20,258 nt of DNA from Porphyromonadaceae bacterium (GTDB lineage: Bacteria; Bacteroidota; Bacteroidia; Bacteroidales; UBA11471): contig JAJQIP010000130.1 of assembly GCA_021199145.1 (NCBI GenBank), positions 1-20,258 of the forward strand, read 5' to 3'. The notes beneath the pieces are model-generated. The model was not told the DNA's origin. It worked only from the letters and a program-made list of their open reading frames with translations, and made no database searches. This document shows, piece after piece, positions 1 to 7,240 of this stretch (position 1 is the first letter of the stretch; every line of letters begins with the position of its first letter). The position numbers were made by a program, and so were the translations under genes.

Positions 1-413
1 TCATTCTGTATGATATATTAGGGGCCTACAAAGAAGTAATGGAAGAAATTGTATCGGCCGATGCCGATACCCCCACTCGCTCTAACCAGTTATTCACGGC
101 ATTTATAAATTTGTTGCATAATGACAAAGGAATTCACAGGGAGGTCTGTTATTATGCCGATAAGTTATACGTTACTCCCAAATATTTATCCCACTTGTGC
201 AAAAGCATAAGTGGAAGGACTTGTTCACAGTGGATAACGGAAACGGTTGTTGAAGAAATCAGGAACCTACTTTGTTACACGGATTTATCCATTAAAGAAA
301 TAGCCGACAAACTCCAATTTAATAATTACTCTTTCTTCTCTAAATATGTACGAGAAAAATTGGAGTGTACTCCTATGGAATATCGAGAACGGTTTAGGGT
401 AGGCAATCAATGA
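1..413 (+). CDS. AraC-family transcriptional regulator, C-terminal part (5' end outside window)
   Basis: The reading frame is open from the left edge (in phase with base 3) to a TGA at 411-413, so the true start lies upstream and only about the last 136 residues are visible. An internal ATG at 39 is probably not the start, because the codons before it read ILYDILGAYKEV, which resembles the linker ahead of the DNA-binding domain in this family. The visible protein is the AraC/XylS double helix-turn-helix domain: a first helix-turn-helix around YVTPKYLSHLCKSISGRT and a second around SIKEIADKLQFNN, ending with the family signature SFFSKYVREKLECTPMEYR. It would bind DNA and control transcription. 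The sensor domain and target are not visible. The gene is AT-rich compared with yfhO and genes further right, and it points towards the duplicated region; no functional link is shown. Confidence 0.85.
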   Translation, partial: ILYDILGAYKEVMEEIVSADADTPTRSNQLFTAFINLLHNDKGIHREVCYYADKLYVTPKYLSHLCKSISGRTCSQWITETVVEEIRNLLCYTDLSIKEIADKLQFNNYSFFSKYVREKLECTPMEYRERFRVGNQ

Positions 414-620
414 CTCCATTTTCTATCTTTTTATTTTTTCCCCTGTTAGATAAAAATAATAAACTGACTTTACATGAATAAATTTCGTCCATTTCCCGTA
501 AGATTAGCGTACGCTACGAGATATTTTTATTTATGGAAATTAGATAATGTATTTAAATATCTGATATTCAACGATTAATATATTACTTGATATAACGGGG
601 TGTAAATTATAGCACGACCT
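414..620. other. AT-rich non-coding region between the AraC gene and the first direct repeat
   Basis: No convincing gene or rho-independent terminator is seen here. The stretch is rich in A and T. Its one clear structure is a 12-base perfect palindrome at 505-516. Its sequence does not resemble 2568-2719, the spacer in front of the second repeat copy, so similarity begins sharply at 621. Confidence 0.6.
505..516. promoter_or_regulatory. 12-bp perfect palindrome, possible operator
   Basis: TAGCGTACGCTA reads the same on both strands. It lies in AT-rich non-coding DNA about 90 bases after the AraC-type gene and 105 bases before the first direct repeat. A GC-containing palindrome of this length stands out here and could bind a dimeric regulator. 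No promoter box was found next to it, so this is only a candidate. Confidence 0.25.
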
Positions 621-899
621 CACATTTTGCAAACCCGATGCTATACCTTATTCAATTGTTTCTTATCTTTGCATATAATGGGTAAATGGAGCGGTCCGGA
701 ATAGCACACCGCCCCGCCATTGTCGCTTGAGCGACAAAGGAACCAACCCCCTCTTCTCAACGGAAAAACTGCTACTTATGTATCGAACATACTTAAAACC
801 TGCCCTCCCGCACCTCTGCGCCATTGTTGTATTTGTCATCATCTCCGTAGCCTACTTCTCCCCGGAAATCTTTGAAGGGAAAACAATCTTAGGTCACGA
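621..899. repeat. 279-bp perfect direct repeat, copy 1 (yfhO promoter and 5' coding sequence)
   Basis: By eye this stretch is identical base for base to 2720-2998 (offset 2099). It contains the -7 box, the leader, and the first 41 codons of yfhO counted from the ATG at 778. Similarity stops sharply at both ends: upstream bases differ from 620 leftwards, and downstream this copy joins potassium-channel DNA while copy 2 continues into yfhO. Complete identity suggests a recent event or continuing exchange between copies. Recombination between copies would remove 2099 bp as a circle and leave one intact yfhO. A mistaken assembly join is an alternative. Confidence 0.95.
664..671 (+). promoter_or_regulatory. 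Bacteroidota -7 promoter box, duplicated copy upstream of the chimera
   Basis: TATCTTTG matches the Bacteroidota consensus TAnnTTTG. No clear -33 TTG is found 19-21 bases upstream, so the promoter is recognised from the -7 box and from its place ahead of yfhO in the other copy. It would start transcription near 678 and read through the chimera and the AlbA_2 gene. Confidence 0.55.
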
Positions 900-1068
900 G
901 ACAGCCGGTTATGGTGATATTTGCCCAGTGACTACTGCTGGTAGAATTGTATCTATTTTTTCGTCTCTATTTGGTGTGGCTATTATTGCATTACCATCAG
1001 GCGTTATTACAGCAAGTTATTTAGAGAAACTTAAAAAAGAAAAAGAAAAAAGGGAAAAGGATAAATAA
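778..1068 (+). pseudogene. In-frame chimera: YfhO N-terminus fused to the filter and last helix of a potassium channel
   Basis: From the ATG at 778 the gene encodes 96 residues; a TTG at 727 would give 113. The first 40 or so residues are identical to the start of YfhO, including its first membrane helix (CAIVVFVIISVAYF). At base 900 the frame passes without a break into TAGYGDICPVTTAGR, a K+ channel selectivity filter, then a final pore-lining helix (SIFSSLFGVAIIALPSGVI) and a charged tail (LEKLKKEKEKREKDK). A normal channel needs the outer helix and pore helix ahead of the filter. Here the pore helix is replaced by YfhO loop sequence, so a working channel is unlikely. The best reading is a truncated channel gene joined to a duplicated yfhO start, which may still be translated. 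Its stop lies only 5 bases before the next gene. Confidence 0.8.
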
Positions 1069-1073
1069 ATTTT

Positions 1074-2567
1074 ATGACAAAAGAAGATATACAACAGATT
1101 CTACTTCGTGGAGAAAGTATAACGCTTGAATGCAAACTGGCAAGAAACGCTTTACCCAAATCGGTTTGGGAAACCTATTCTGCGTTTGCCAACACAATAG
1201 GAGGCACAATCTTATTGGGCATTGAGGAACACAAAACAGAAAAAGACCCTGTCAAGAAATTTACCATCACCGGTGTTGACAATGCCCCTAAAATAGTAAA
1301 GGACTTCTGGAACACGATAAATAGTAACAAGGTAAGCGAAAATATCTTGTCTGACCATGATGTTCAAGTAGTAAATATGGATGGTAAAACAATCATATGC
1401 ATTACCATACCACAGGCTGATTGGCATGTAAAGCCAATCTATCTGAACGAGAACATATTAAAAAATTCTTTCAAACGGAATCATGAAGGAGACTACCATT
1501 GCACAGAAAAAGAAGTAAAGACAATGATTCGTGATGCAAACGAGGATGGTAACGATGGCACACTACTCAAGGGATTTACAATGGATGATATTGATTTAAG
1601 TACACTGCACAGTTATCGTAACTTCTTCAGTATTGTAAACCAGGGCCATCCATGGAATGATGTAGAAGACAAGGCATTCCTAATGAATTTAGGAGGATAT
1701 ATCAGAGACCGCAAAAAAGAGACAGAAGGATTAACAGTTGCGGGACTAATGATGTTTGGTAAAGGCTTACCTATTCGTGAACGGTTTGGGAACTTCCGTA
1801 TGGACTATCTCGACATGAGCAACCTTGTAAATGGGGAACGATACAAAGACCGCCTAACCTATGATGGGCGGTGGGAAAACAATTTCTACCAGTTCTTCCG
1901 CATTGTCATACCGAAACTTACATTCGATATGCCTCGACCATTTCACTTGGATGGCATTCAACGTATTGATGATACTATTCAAATACAAGCTGTGAGAGAG
2001 GCTTTTATAAATGCAATCATTCACTGTGATCTCTTTTGCTCTGCAGGTATTTTACGGATAGAAAAACATGACGACCGCTTGTGCCTACGAAATCCCGGCA
2101 TTCTATTGCTACCTATCAATCAAGTGTATGCAGGAGGCAGTTCTAAAGCGCGTAATCCTCGAATCCAAACAATGCTTCGAATGATTGGCTATGGTGAAAA
2201 TGTTGGTTCTGGTTTCCCGAAAATTGTCAACGCTTGGGAACAAGCAGGATGGGGAGCTCCCATTCTCGATAATAAATTGGAATTAAACGAGGTAGAACTG
2301 ACTCTTTTTGTACCGTTCAATACTAAAACTAAGCAGAAAACTAAGCAGAAAACTAAGCAGAAAACTAAGCAGAAAACTAAGCAGAAAACAGAAGAAATCA
2401 TTCTACAACTCATAAGAGAAACACCCACAATTTCCCGTGCAGAACTCTCTAAAACAATAGGAAAATCACGTTCAACAATATACAATTATATTTCAAAATT
2501 TAAAAACATTGGTGTAATCAAACGGATAGGAGGCGATAAGGGAGGATATTGGGAAGTAAAGGAGTGA
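1074..2567 (+). CDS. AlbA_2/Schlafen-domain ATP-binding protein with C-terminal winged helix
   Basis: 497 residues, starting at an ATG 5 bases after the chimera stop, which suggests joint transcription. The N-terminal 150 residues are an AlbA_2 (Schlafen AlbA-type, putative nucleic-acid-binding) domain, seen in GESITLECKLA and YSAFANTIGGTILLGIEE. Around residues 300-420 is a GHKL-type ATPase domain of the HATPase_c_4 kind: an N-box-like AVREAFINAIIH, then RNPGILLLP, and a glycine-rich GYGENVGSGFPKIV. A KTKQ-repeat linker (residues about 418-440) leads to a winged helix-turn-helix ending (ISRAELSKTIGKSRSTIYNYI). Proteins of this architecture are usually annotated as transcriptional regulators or ATP-binding proteins; some relatives lie in defence islands. 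The real role is not known. The gene is AT-rich, unlike the yfhO-to-rnf region, so it was probably acquired. Confidence 0.85.
   Translation: MTKEDIQQILLRGESITLECKLARNALPKSVWETYSAFANTIGGTILLGIEEHKTEKDPVKKFTITGVDNAPKIVKDFWNTINSNKVSENILSDHDVQVVNMDGKTIICITIPQADWHVKPIYLNENILKNSFKRNHEGDYHCTEKEVKTMIRDANEDGNDGTLLKGFTMDDIDLSTLHSYRNFFSIVNQGHPWNDVEDKAFLMNLGGYIRDRKKETEGLTVAGLMMFGKGLPIRERFGNFRMDYLDMSNLVNGERYKDRLTYDGRWENNFYQFFRIVIPKLTFDMPRPFHLDGIQRIDDTIQIQAVREAFINAIIHCDLFCSAGILRIEKHDDRLCLRNPGILLLPINQVYAGGSSKARNPRIQTMLRMIGYGENVGSGFPKIVNAWEQAGWGAPILDNKLELNEVELTLFVPFNTKTKQKTKQKTKQKTKQKTKQKTEEIILQLIRETPTISRAELSKTIGKSRSTIYNYISKFKNIGVIKRIGGDKGGYWEVKE
2325..2384 (+). repeat. 12-bp coding tandem repeat, five perfect units
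   Basis: The unit AAAACTAAGCAG occurs five times in a row without change and is followed by a partial sixth (AAAAC). Because 12 is a multiple of three, each unit adds the four residues KTKQ (in some phase) to the linker of the AlbA_2 protein. Gain or loss of units by slippage would alter linker length without breaking the frame. Similar lysine/threonine/glutamine-rich linkers are common in this protein family. Confidence 0.95.
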
Positions 2568-2719
2568 ACTGACTATACGTCCAAGCTAACAATCCTACAT
2601 TGCCCCGTTCATTCATAGATGACACAACCCCTGTCACCTATACGAATCACCATGAGCGACATATATTTTCCCTGTACAACTGCTTTTATTCTACAACGGC
2701 TATCCCTTTTCCACACCCC
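2568..2719. other. Spacer between the AlbA_2 gene and the second direct repeat
   Basis: No credible gene is seen on either strand. The sequence is unlike the region before copy 1 of the repeat. It is either the native DNA upstream of yfhO or the right end of the inserted segment; the sequence alone does not decide this. Confidence 0.5.
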
Positions 2720-2998
2720 CACATTTTGCAAACCCGATGCTATACCTTATTCAATTGTTTCTTATCTTTGCATATAATGGGTAAATGGAGCGGTCCGGAA
2801 TAGCACACCGCCCCGCCATTGTCGCTTGAGCGACAAAGGAACCAACCCCCTCTTCTCAACGGAAAAACTGCTACTTATGTATCGAACATACTTAAAACCT
2901 GCCCTCCCGCACCTCTGCGCCATTGTTGTATTTGTCATCATCTCCGTAGCCTACTTCTCCCCGGAAATCTTTGAAGGGAAAACAATCTTAGGTCACGA
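2720..2998. repeat. 279-bp perfect direct repeat, copy 2 (native start of yfhO)
   Basis: Identical to 621-899. In this copy the sequence continues into the full-length yfhO gene, so this is presumably the original coding context. Beyond the repeat, the octamer GACAGCCG occurs at 2997-3004 here and at 900-907 in copy 1, two bases out of register, which may mark short homology used at the joint. Confidence 0.95.
2763..2770 (+). promoter_or_regulatory. Bacteroidota -7 promoter box of yfhO
   Basis: TATCTTTG matches TAnnTTTG; the -33 element is weak. The expected start of transcription near 2777 leaves a leader of about 100 bases before the ATG at 2877, or 50 before the TTG at 2826. Confidence 0.55.
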
Positions 2999-5321
2999 CA
3001 GCCGACAAGGTACCAGTCAGGAAATCGTGGAATACAGGGCACAGACGGGAAAGACTCCTCGTTGGACAAACGCCATGTTTTCGGGTATGCCGACCTACCA
3101 GATTGCCCCGTCGTACAAGACCGATGCCTGCATGAAATTTCTGCAACGGGTATATACGCTCTTCCTTCCGGACCCTGTATCCTATGTCTTCATCCTGATG
3201 CTCGGATTCTATATCCTCTTGTGCGTCATGGGGGCCCGTAGCGACATCGCTGTATTGGGTGCCATAGGGTATGCCTTCTCCTCCTACTTCTTTATCATCA
3301 TCATGGCCGGACACATCTGGAAAGTACTGGCCCTGGCTTTCATCCCCCCGACCCTGGCGGGAATGATGCTTGTTTACCGGGGAAAATACCTGGGAGGCGG
3401 ACTGGTCATGGCGATATTCCTCATGTTCCAAATCAAGTCGAACCACCTTCAGATGAGCTACTACTCCTGCTTCATCATGGGTGCGTACGTCCTGTGGGTA
3501 TTGGTAGAAAGTATCCGGACACACAAAGGGGTGGACTTCGCCAAGGCGACCGGTGTTTGTATTCTGGCCTTCCTGCTCGCTGCGGCGGTGAACAGTCCGA
3601 ACCTATACCATACGTATGAATACAGCAAAGAGAGCATGCGGGGTATGTCGGAACTGAAAACGGAGGGTAATACGGAGGTAAAAAGTGGTCTCGACCGAGA
3701 CTATATGACCCAATGGAGCTACGGCATAGGTGAGACGTGGAGTCTGTTGGTGCCGGACGTGAAAGGCGGTGCGACAGGGTATATCGGGAAAGAGGCCGCC
3801 CAAAAAGCTCCGAGACAATACCGTCAGACCATCGCCCAACAAAACCGCTATTGGGGAGACCAGCCTTTTACATCGGGGCCTGTCTACGCCGGTGCCTTCT
3901 TCATGACCCTCTTTGTCCTCGCCCTCTTTTTGCTACCGGGAAGGCTCAAATGGTTCCTGCTGGCGGTGACCGTCATTACGGTTTTCCTCTCGTGGGGCCG
4001 GAACATGATGTGGTTTACCAATCTGTTTGCCGACTATTTCCCGCTGTATGCCAAATTCCGCTCGGTCTCCTCGATTCTCGTGGTGACCGAACTGATAATT
4101 CCGCTTTTGGCGGCACTGGTCGTCGTCGAAATGGTAAAGAATCCGAACCTTCTCTACCAGAAACGGAAGGCACTCTGGATCTCTTTTGGACTGACGGGGG
4201 GTATCTCCTTGCTGTTTGCCCTGTTTCCGGGCCTCTTCTTTCGCTTCCTCAGCGGCCAGGAGAGTAGCTACCTCCTTCCCCAAATGGCTAAAGACCGCCA
4301 ACTGGCTGAGGTTGTCAATGCGTTGGAACAGGTGCGGATGTCCATTTTCAGAAGCGATGCGTGGCGGTCGGTAATAGTCATCGCCATCGGTGGGGTGCTG
4401 ATGTTCCTCTTCGCCCGCAAAAAAATTAAATCTACGGTTTTCGTCCCGGGGGTAATTCTCCTCTGCCTCGTGGATATGTGGGCGGTCGACAAACGCTATC
4501 TCAACAGCGAACAGTTTATCCCCCGCCAGGATACGAAAAATTTTGCGGTTTCTTATCCCAAAAGTCAGGCCGACAAGGATATCCTGCAAGATAAAGACCC
4601 CTACTACCGGGTGTATAACCTGACGACAAACTCGTTCAACGACGGAGCCACCTCTTTCTACCACAAACACATCGGTGGCTACCACGCGGCGAAATTGGGC
4701 CGTTATCAGGACCTTATCGAGCACCAGATAAGCAAGGGGAATCCTCAGGTTATCAATATGCTCAATACGAAATATTTTATCGTCCCCGATGCCAACCGCC
4801 AACCACAGGCGCAACTCAATCCGGATGCGCTGGGCAACGGATGGTTCGTCGAGGAGATAAAATGGGTGGATAATGCGAACGAGGAGATGGCGGCCTTGGA
4901 CGATTTCAATCCGGCCCACACGGCGGTCATGGATAAGAGTTTCGCCGCTCTCTTCCAGGGGAAGAGCATAACGGCCGACTCTACCGCTTCGGTGCGTCTC
5001 ACTTCATACAGCCCCGAAGAACTGCGGTACAATGTCTCTTCCCAAACGGGTGGAGCCGTAGTCTTCTCGGAAATATACTATCCGCACGGTTGGAAAGCGA
5101 CGATAGACGGAGTGCAGACTCCCATTGCCCGAACCGATTATGTGTTACGAGCCATCTATGTTCCCGCCGGTAGCCACGAAGTAATCCTCTCGTTCAACCC
5201 CACCTCAGTCCGTACGACCGAGACAATCGCTCGGTGCGGATTTGGTGTCTTCGCCATAGTGATTCTGTTGAACATAGGAATGGCTTACCACCGTCGCAGA
5301 CGGGGTTCTCAACAGGGATAA
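2877..5321 (+). CDS. YfhO-family multi-spanning membrane protein (putative GT-C-type glycosyltransferase)
   Basis: 814 residues from the ATG chosen here. A TTG at 2826 would add 17 residues, but the ATG puts the first membrane helix (CAIVVFVIISVAYF) close to the N-terminus, as usual in Bacteroidota YfhO proteins. The first outside loop carries the family pattern GHDSRQGTSQEIVEYR, then TPRWTNAMFSGMPTYQIAPSY. About a dozen hydrophobic helices follow, then a long soluble C-terminal region with HGWKATIDGVQTPI and one last helix before a basic tail. YfhO proteins resemble GT-C enzymes that move sugars from lipid carriers and are linked to cell-wall or teichoic-acid glycosylation in Firmicutes; the substrate in Bacteroidota is not established. 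The gene ends 17 bases from the convergent yidC. Its promoter and first codons are duplicated upstream. Confidence 0.88.
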   Translation: MYRTYLKPALPHLCAIVVFVIISVAYFSPEIFEGKTILGHDSRQGTSQEIVEYRAQTGKTPRWTNAMFSGMPTYQIAPSYKTDACMKFLQRVYTLFLPDPVSYVFILMLGFYILLCVMGARSDIAVLGAIGYAFSSYFFIIIMAGHIWKVLALAFIPPTLAGMMLVYRGKYLGGGLVMAIFLMFQIKSNHLQMSYYSCFIMGAYVLWVLVESIRTHKGVDFAKATGVCILAFLLAAAVNSPNLYHTYEYSKESMRGMSELKTEGNTEVKSGLDRDYMTQWSYGIGETWSLLVPDVKGGATGYIGKEAAQKAPRQYRQTIAQQNRYWGDQPFTSGPVYAGAFFMTLFVLALFLLPGRLKWFLLAVTVITVFLSWGRNMMWFTNLFADYFPLYAKFRSVSSILVVTELIIPLLAALVVVEMVKNPNLLYQKRKALWISFGLTGGISLLFALFPGLFFRFLSGQESSYLLPQMAKDRQLAEVVNALEQVRMSIFRSDAWRSVIVIAIGGVLMFLFARKKIKSTVFVPGVILLCLVDMWAVDKRYLNSEQFIPRQDTKNFAVSYPKSQADKDILQDKDPYYRVYNLTTNSFNDGATSFYHKHIGGYHAAKLGRYQDLIEHQISKGNPQVINMLNTKYFIVPDANRQPQAQLNPDALGNGWFVEEIKWVDNANEEMAALDDFNPAHTAVMDKSFAALFQGKSITADSTASVRLTSYSPEELRYNVSSQTGGAVVFSEIYYPHGWKATIDGVQTPIARTDYVLRAIYVPAGSHEVILSFNPTSVRTTETIARCGFGVFAIVILLNIGMAYHRRRRGSQQG

Positions 5322-5338
5322 TAAAATCTCGATAATCT

Positions 5339-7216
5339 TTACCGACGGCGTTGTTGCTGACGCTGCTGCTTGAGGGCGGCTTGCTGTTGCCGTTGCGCCT
5401 CCTCCAGACGGGCCATGAAACCGGATTTCTTGCGGGGTTTCTTCTGATTCTCTTTAATCTTTGCCAACACCTTCTCCTCATTGATACACTTCCGGAAAAT
5501 GAAGGTTTGAATAAAGGTGATGAGCAAGGAGACTAAATAGTAATAGCTCAATCCCGACGCATAGTTATTGAAGATGAAGAGGAACATGAGGGGCATGATA
5601 TACATCATGGTCTTCATCCCCGGCATCTGCTGACCGCTACCGGTCGCATCCATGTTCAACTTGGTATAGAGAATGTTGGCAATGGTCATCAATAGGCAGA
5701 AGAGACTGATATGGTTGCCGAAATAAGGGGTGATGATGGGAATATAGGCATCCCACGTAAAGATGGCATCGTACGACGACAAGTCATTGGCCCAGAGGAA
5801 GGACTGCTGCCTCAACTCGATGGAAGATGGGAAGAAGGCGAACATTGCCAAAAGGATTGGCATCTGCAACAGCAAGGGCAGACAACCGCTCATGGGACTG
5901 GCTCCCGCACTGTTATACAACTCCATCGTGGCCCGCTGCCGCTCCATGGCCTTCTCCTGACCCGGGTATTTGGCGTTAATCTCCTCTACCTGGGGCTTTA
6001 ACACCCGCATACGTGCGCTCGACATGTACGATTTGAAGGTCAACGGCATAAGCACGGCCTTGATGATAAGGGTCATAATCAGGATGACGATTCCGTAGTT
6101 GCTGATGAACCGGCCCAAGAAGGTGAAGATGGGTATGATGATTCCTGTATTGATCCACCGGAAAACTTTGTAGCCGAGGGGTATCAACCGGGGCAGCTGT
6201 AACTTGTTGTCCGAATCGATTCCCTTGTCATAACTCCGCAACAAGGGATAGAGATTGGGCCCGCAGAAGAAGCGGAAAGCCGGACCTTCTGGGGCACTCG
6301 GGTCATAATCGACACTCGTCTCAGCCTTGTAATTCTTCAGGTATACCTCATCGTTGGGAAGTACCTCCGACTGCAGACGCGCCCCGTTGAACTTGCGATC
6401 GGCAATCAATACCGACGAGAAGAACTGGTTTTTGAAACCAATCCATTTCACACTGGTCGAGATACTCTCATGCGCGTCTCTGGTCTCGCTGAGATGATTC
6501 ACATCGGATGCGACATATTTGTAGTACAAGGAGCTGTACCGCTCTTCGAACTTCCGGCCCTTCTCCTGCCGGCGTAACCGCTGGTTCCAATACATATCCA
6601 GGTCGACCGTATTGCGGGGCAGTATATACTCCATCCCCTTCTGACGCACCTTCATGTCAAGCATATACCCTTTTTCTGGCAGGGTATAGCATAACTCGAA
6701 GGAACTTCCGTTTTCAAAGGGCAACCGCATCGCAAGCGTCCGCCCGTCGGACGAGAGTTCCGGAGTGAAATAGAGCTCGTCTGTATCAATGGTGCGCCCT
6801 TGGGTCTTGAAGATAAAGCCATATCGGTTGTTTTCCCGATTGAAGAGCATCACCGGCAAAGAATCATAGGTGGAATAGTCATTGAGGACGGCCTGGACAA
6901 GACGGCCTCCACGGGTCGAGAAGGTCAAAGTCACCTCCGGATTGGCGAGGGTAATCATCTCCTCCTCTCCTTCGGCAAAGGGGGCGAAATCGACATATTC
7001 ACTACGCAGACGGGCATCGTGGTCATTCAGGACATCGGGTTGGGTGACAAGCGTGTCAGCCGGTTGGGCGGCAAAGGGACTATCCTCTATTTGTTGCGAG
7101 ACGCTCGGATAGGGGGTCTCCGACTCGCCCTTTCCGGGCTTCGGCTTCATAAGCCAGGTGTAACCGAAGAGCACAAGGGCCATCATCAAAAGCCCGAAGA
7201 TTGTATTCTTATCCAT
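5339..7216 (-). CDS. yidC: Membrane protein insertase YidC (long Gram-negative form)
   Basis: 625 residues. The N-terminus (MDKNTIFGLLMMALVLFGYTWLMK) is the first membrane helix, followed by a periplasmic domain of about 300 residues and the conserved insertase core from about 350 to 580. The core shows MTLIIKAVLMPLTFKSYMSSARM and SPMSGCLPLLLQMPILLAMF. Lys386 occupies the position of the groove arginine of E. coli YidC, so the positive charge is kept. The C-terminus is rich in Lys, Arg and Gln (KKPRKKSGFMARL to QQQRRR), as expected for ribosome contact. YidC inserts and folds inner-membrane proteins alone or with SecYEG. It lies 24 bases after pyrG on the same strand and is probably co-transcribed with it. 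Confidence 0.97.
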   Translation of the reverse strand: MDKNTIFGLLMMALVLFGYTWLMKPKPGKGESETPYPSVSQQIEDSPFAAQPADTLVTQPDVLNDHDARLRSEYVDFAPFAEGEEEMITLANPEVTLTFSTRGGRLVQAVLNDYSTYDSLPVMLFNRENNRYGFIFKTQGRTIDTDELYFTPELSSDGRTLAMRLPFENGSSFELCYTLPEKGYMLDMKVRQKGMEYILPRNTVDLDMYWNQRLRRQEKGRKFEERYSSLYYKYVASDVNHLSETRDAHESISTSVKWIGFKNQFFSSVLIADRKFNGARLQSEVLPNDEVYLKNYKAETSVDYDPSAPEGPAFRFFCGPNLYPLLRSYDKGIDSDNKLQLPRLIPLGYKVFRWINTGIIIPIFTFLGRFISNYGIVILIMTLIIKAVLMPLTFKSYMSSARMRVLKPQVEEINAKYPGQEKAMERQRATMELYNSAGASPMSGCLPLLLQMPILLAMFAFFPSSIELRQQSFLWANDLSSYDAIFTWDAYIPIITPYFGNHISLFCLLMTIANILYTKLNMDATGSGQQMPGMKTMMYIMPLMFLFIFNNYASGLSYYYLVSLLITFIQTFIFRKCINEEKVLAKIKENQKKPRKKSGFMARLEEAQRQQQAALKQQRQQQRRR

Positions 7217-7240
7217 CGTTGCGTAGGTGTTGGCGATTGA

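Noticed and set aside
414..480. Rho-independent terminator after the AraC gene
   Set aside because: The T-rich stretch near 430-440 and the A-rich stretch near 450-465 do not pair as a stable stem.
2325..2384. CRISPR-like tandem array
   Set aside because: The units are 12 bases with no spacers and translate in frame inside a gene; no cas genes are present.
2600..2803. 67-codon plus-strand frame between the AlbA_2 gene and yfhO
   Set aside because: It runs through the yfhO promoter and repeat border, has unusual composition, and resembles no known small protein.
621..2998. Insertion sequence or integrative element as the cause of the repeats
   Set aside because: There is no transposase, integrase, terminal inverted repeat or tRNA target, and 279 bp is far too long for a target-site duplication.
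3933..4919. Long open frame of 328 codons on the minus strand
   Set aside because: It is antisense to the well-supported yfhO gene, shows no family motifs, and is rich in His/Arg/Asp as expected for a shadow frame of GC-biased codons.
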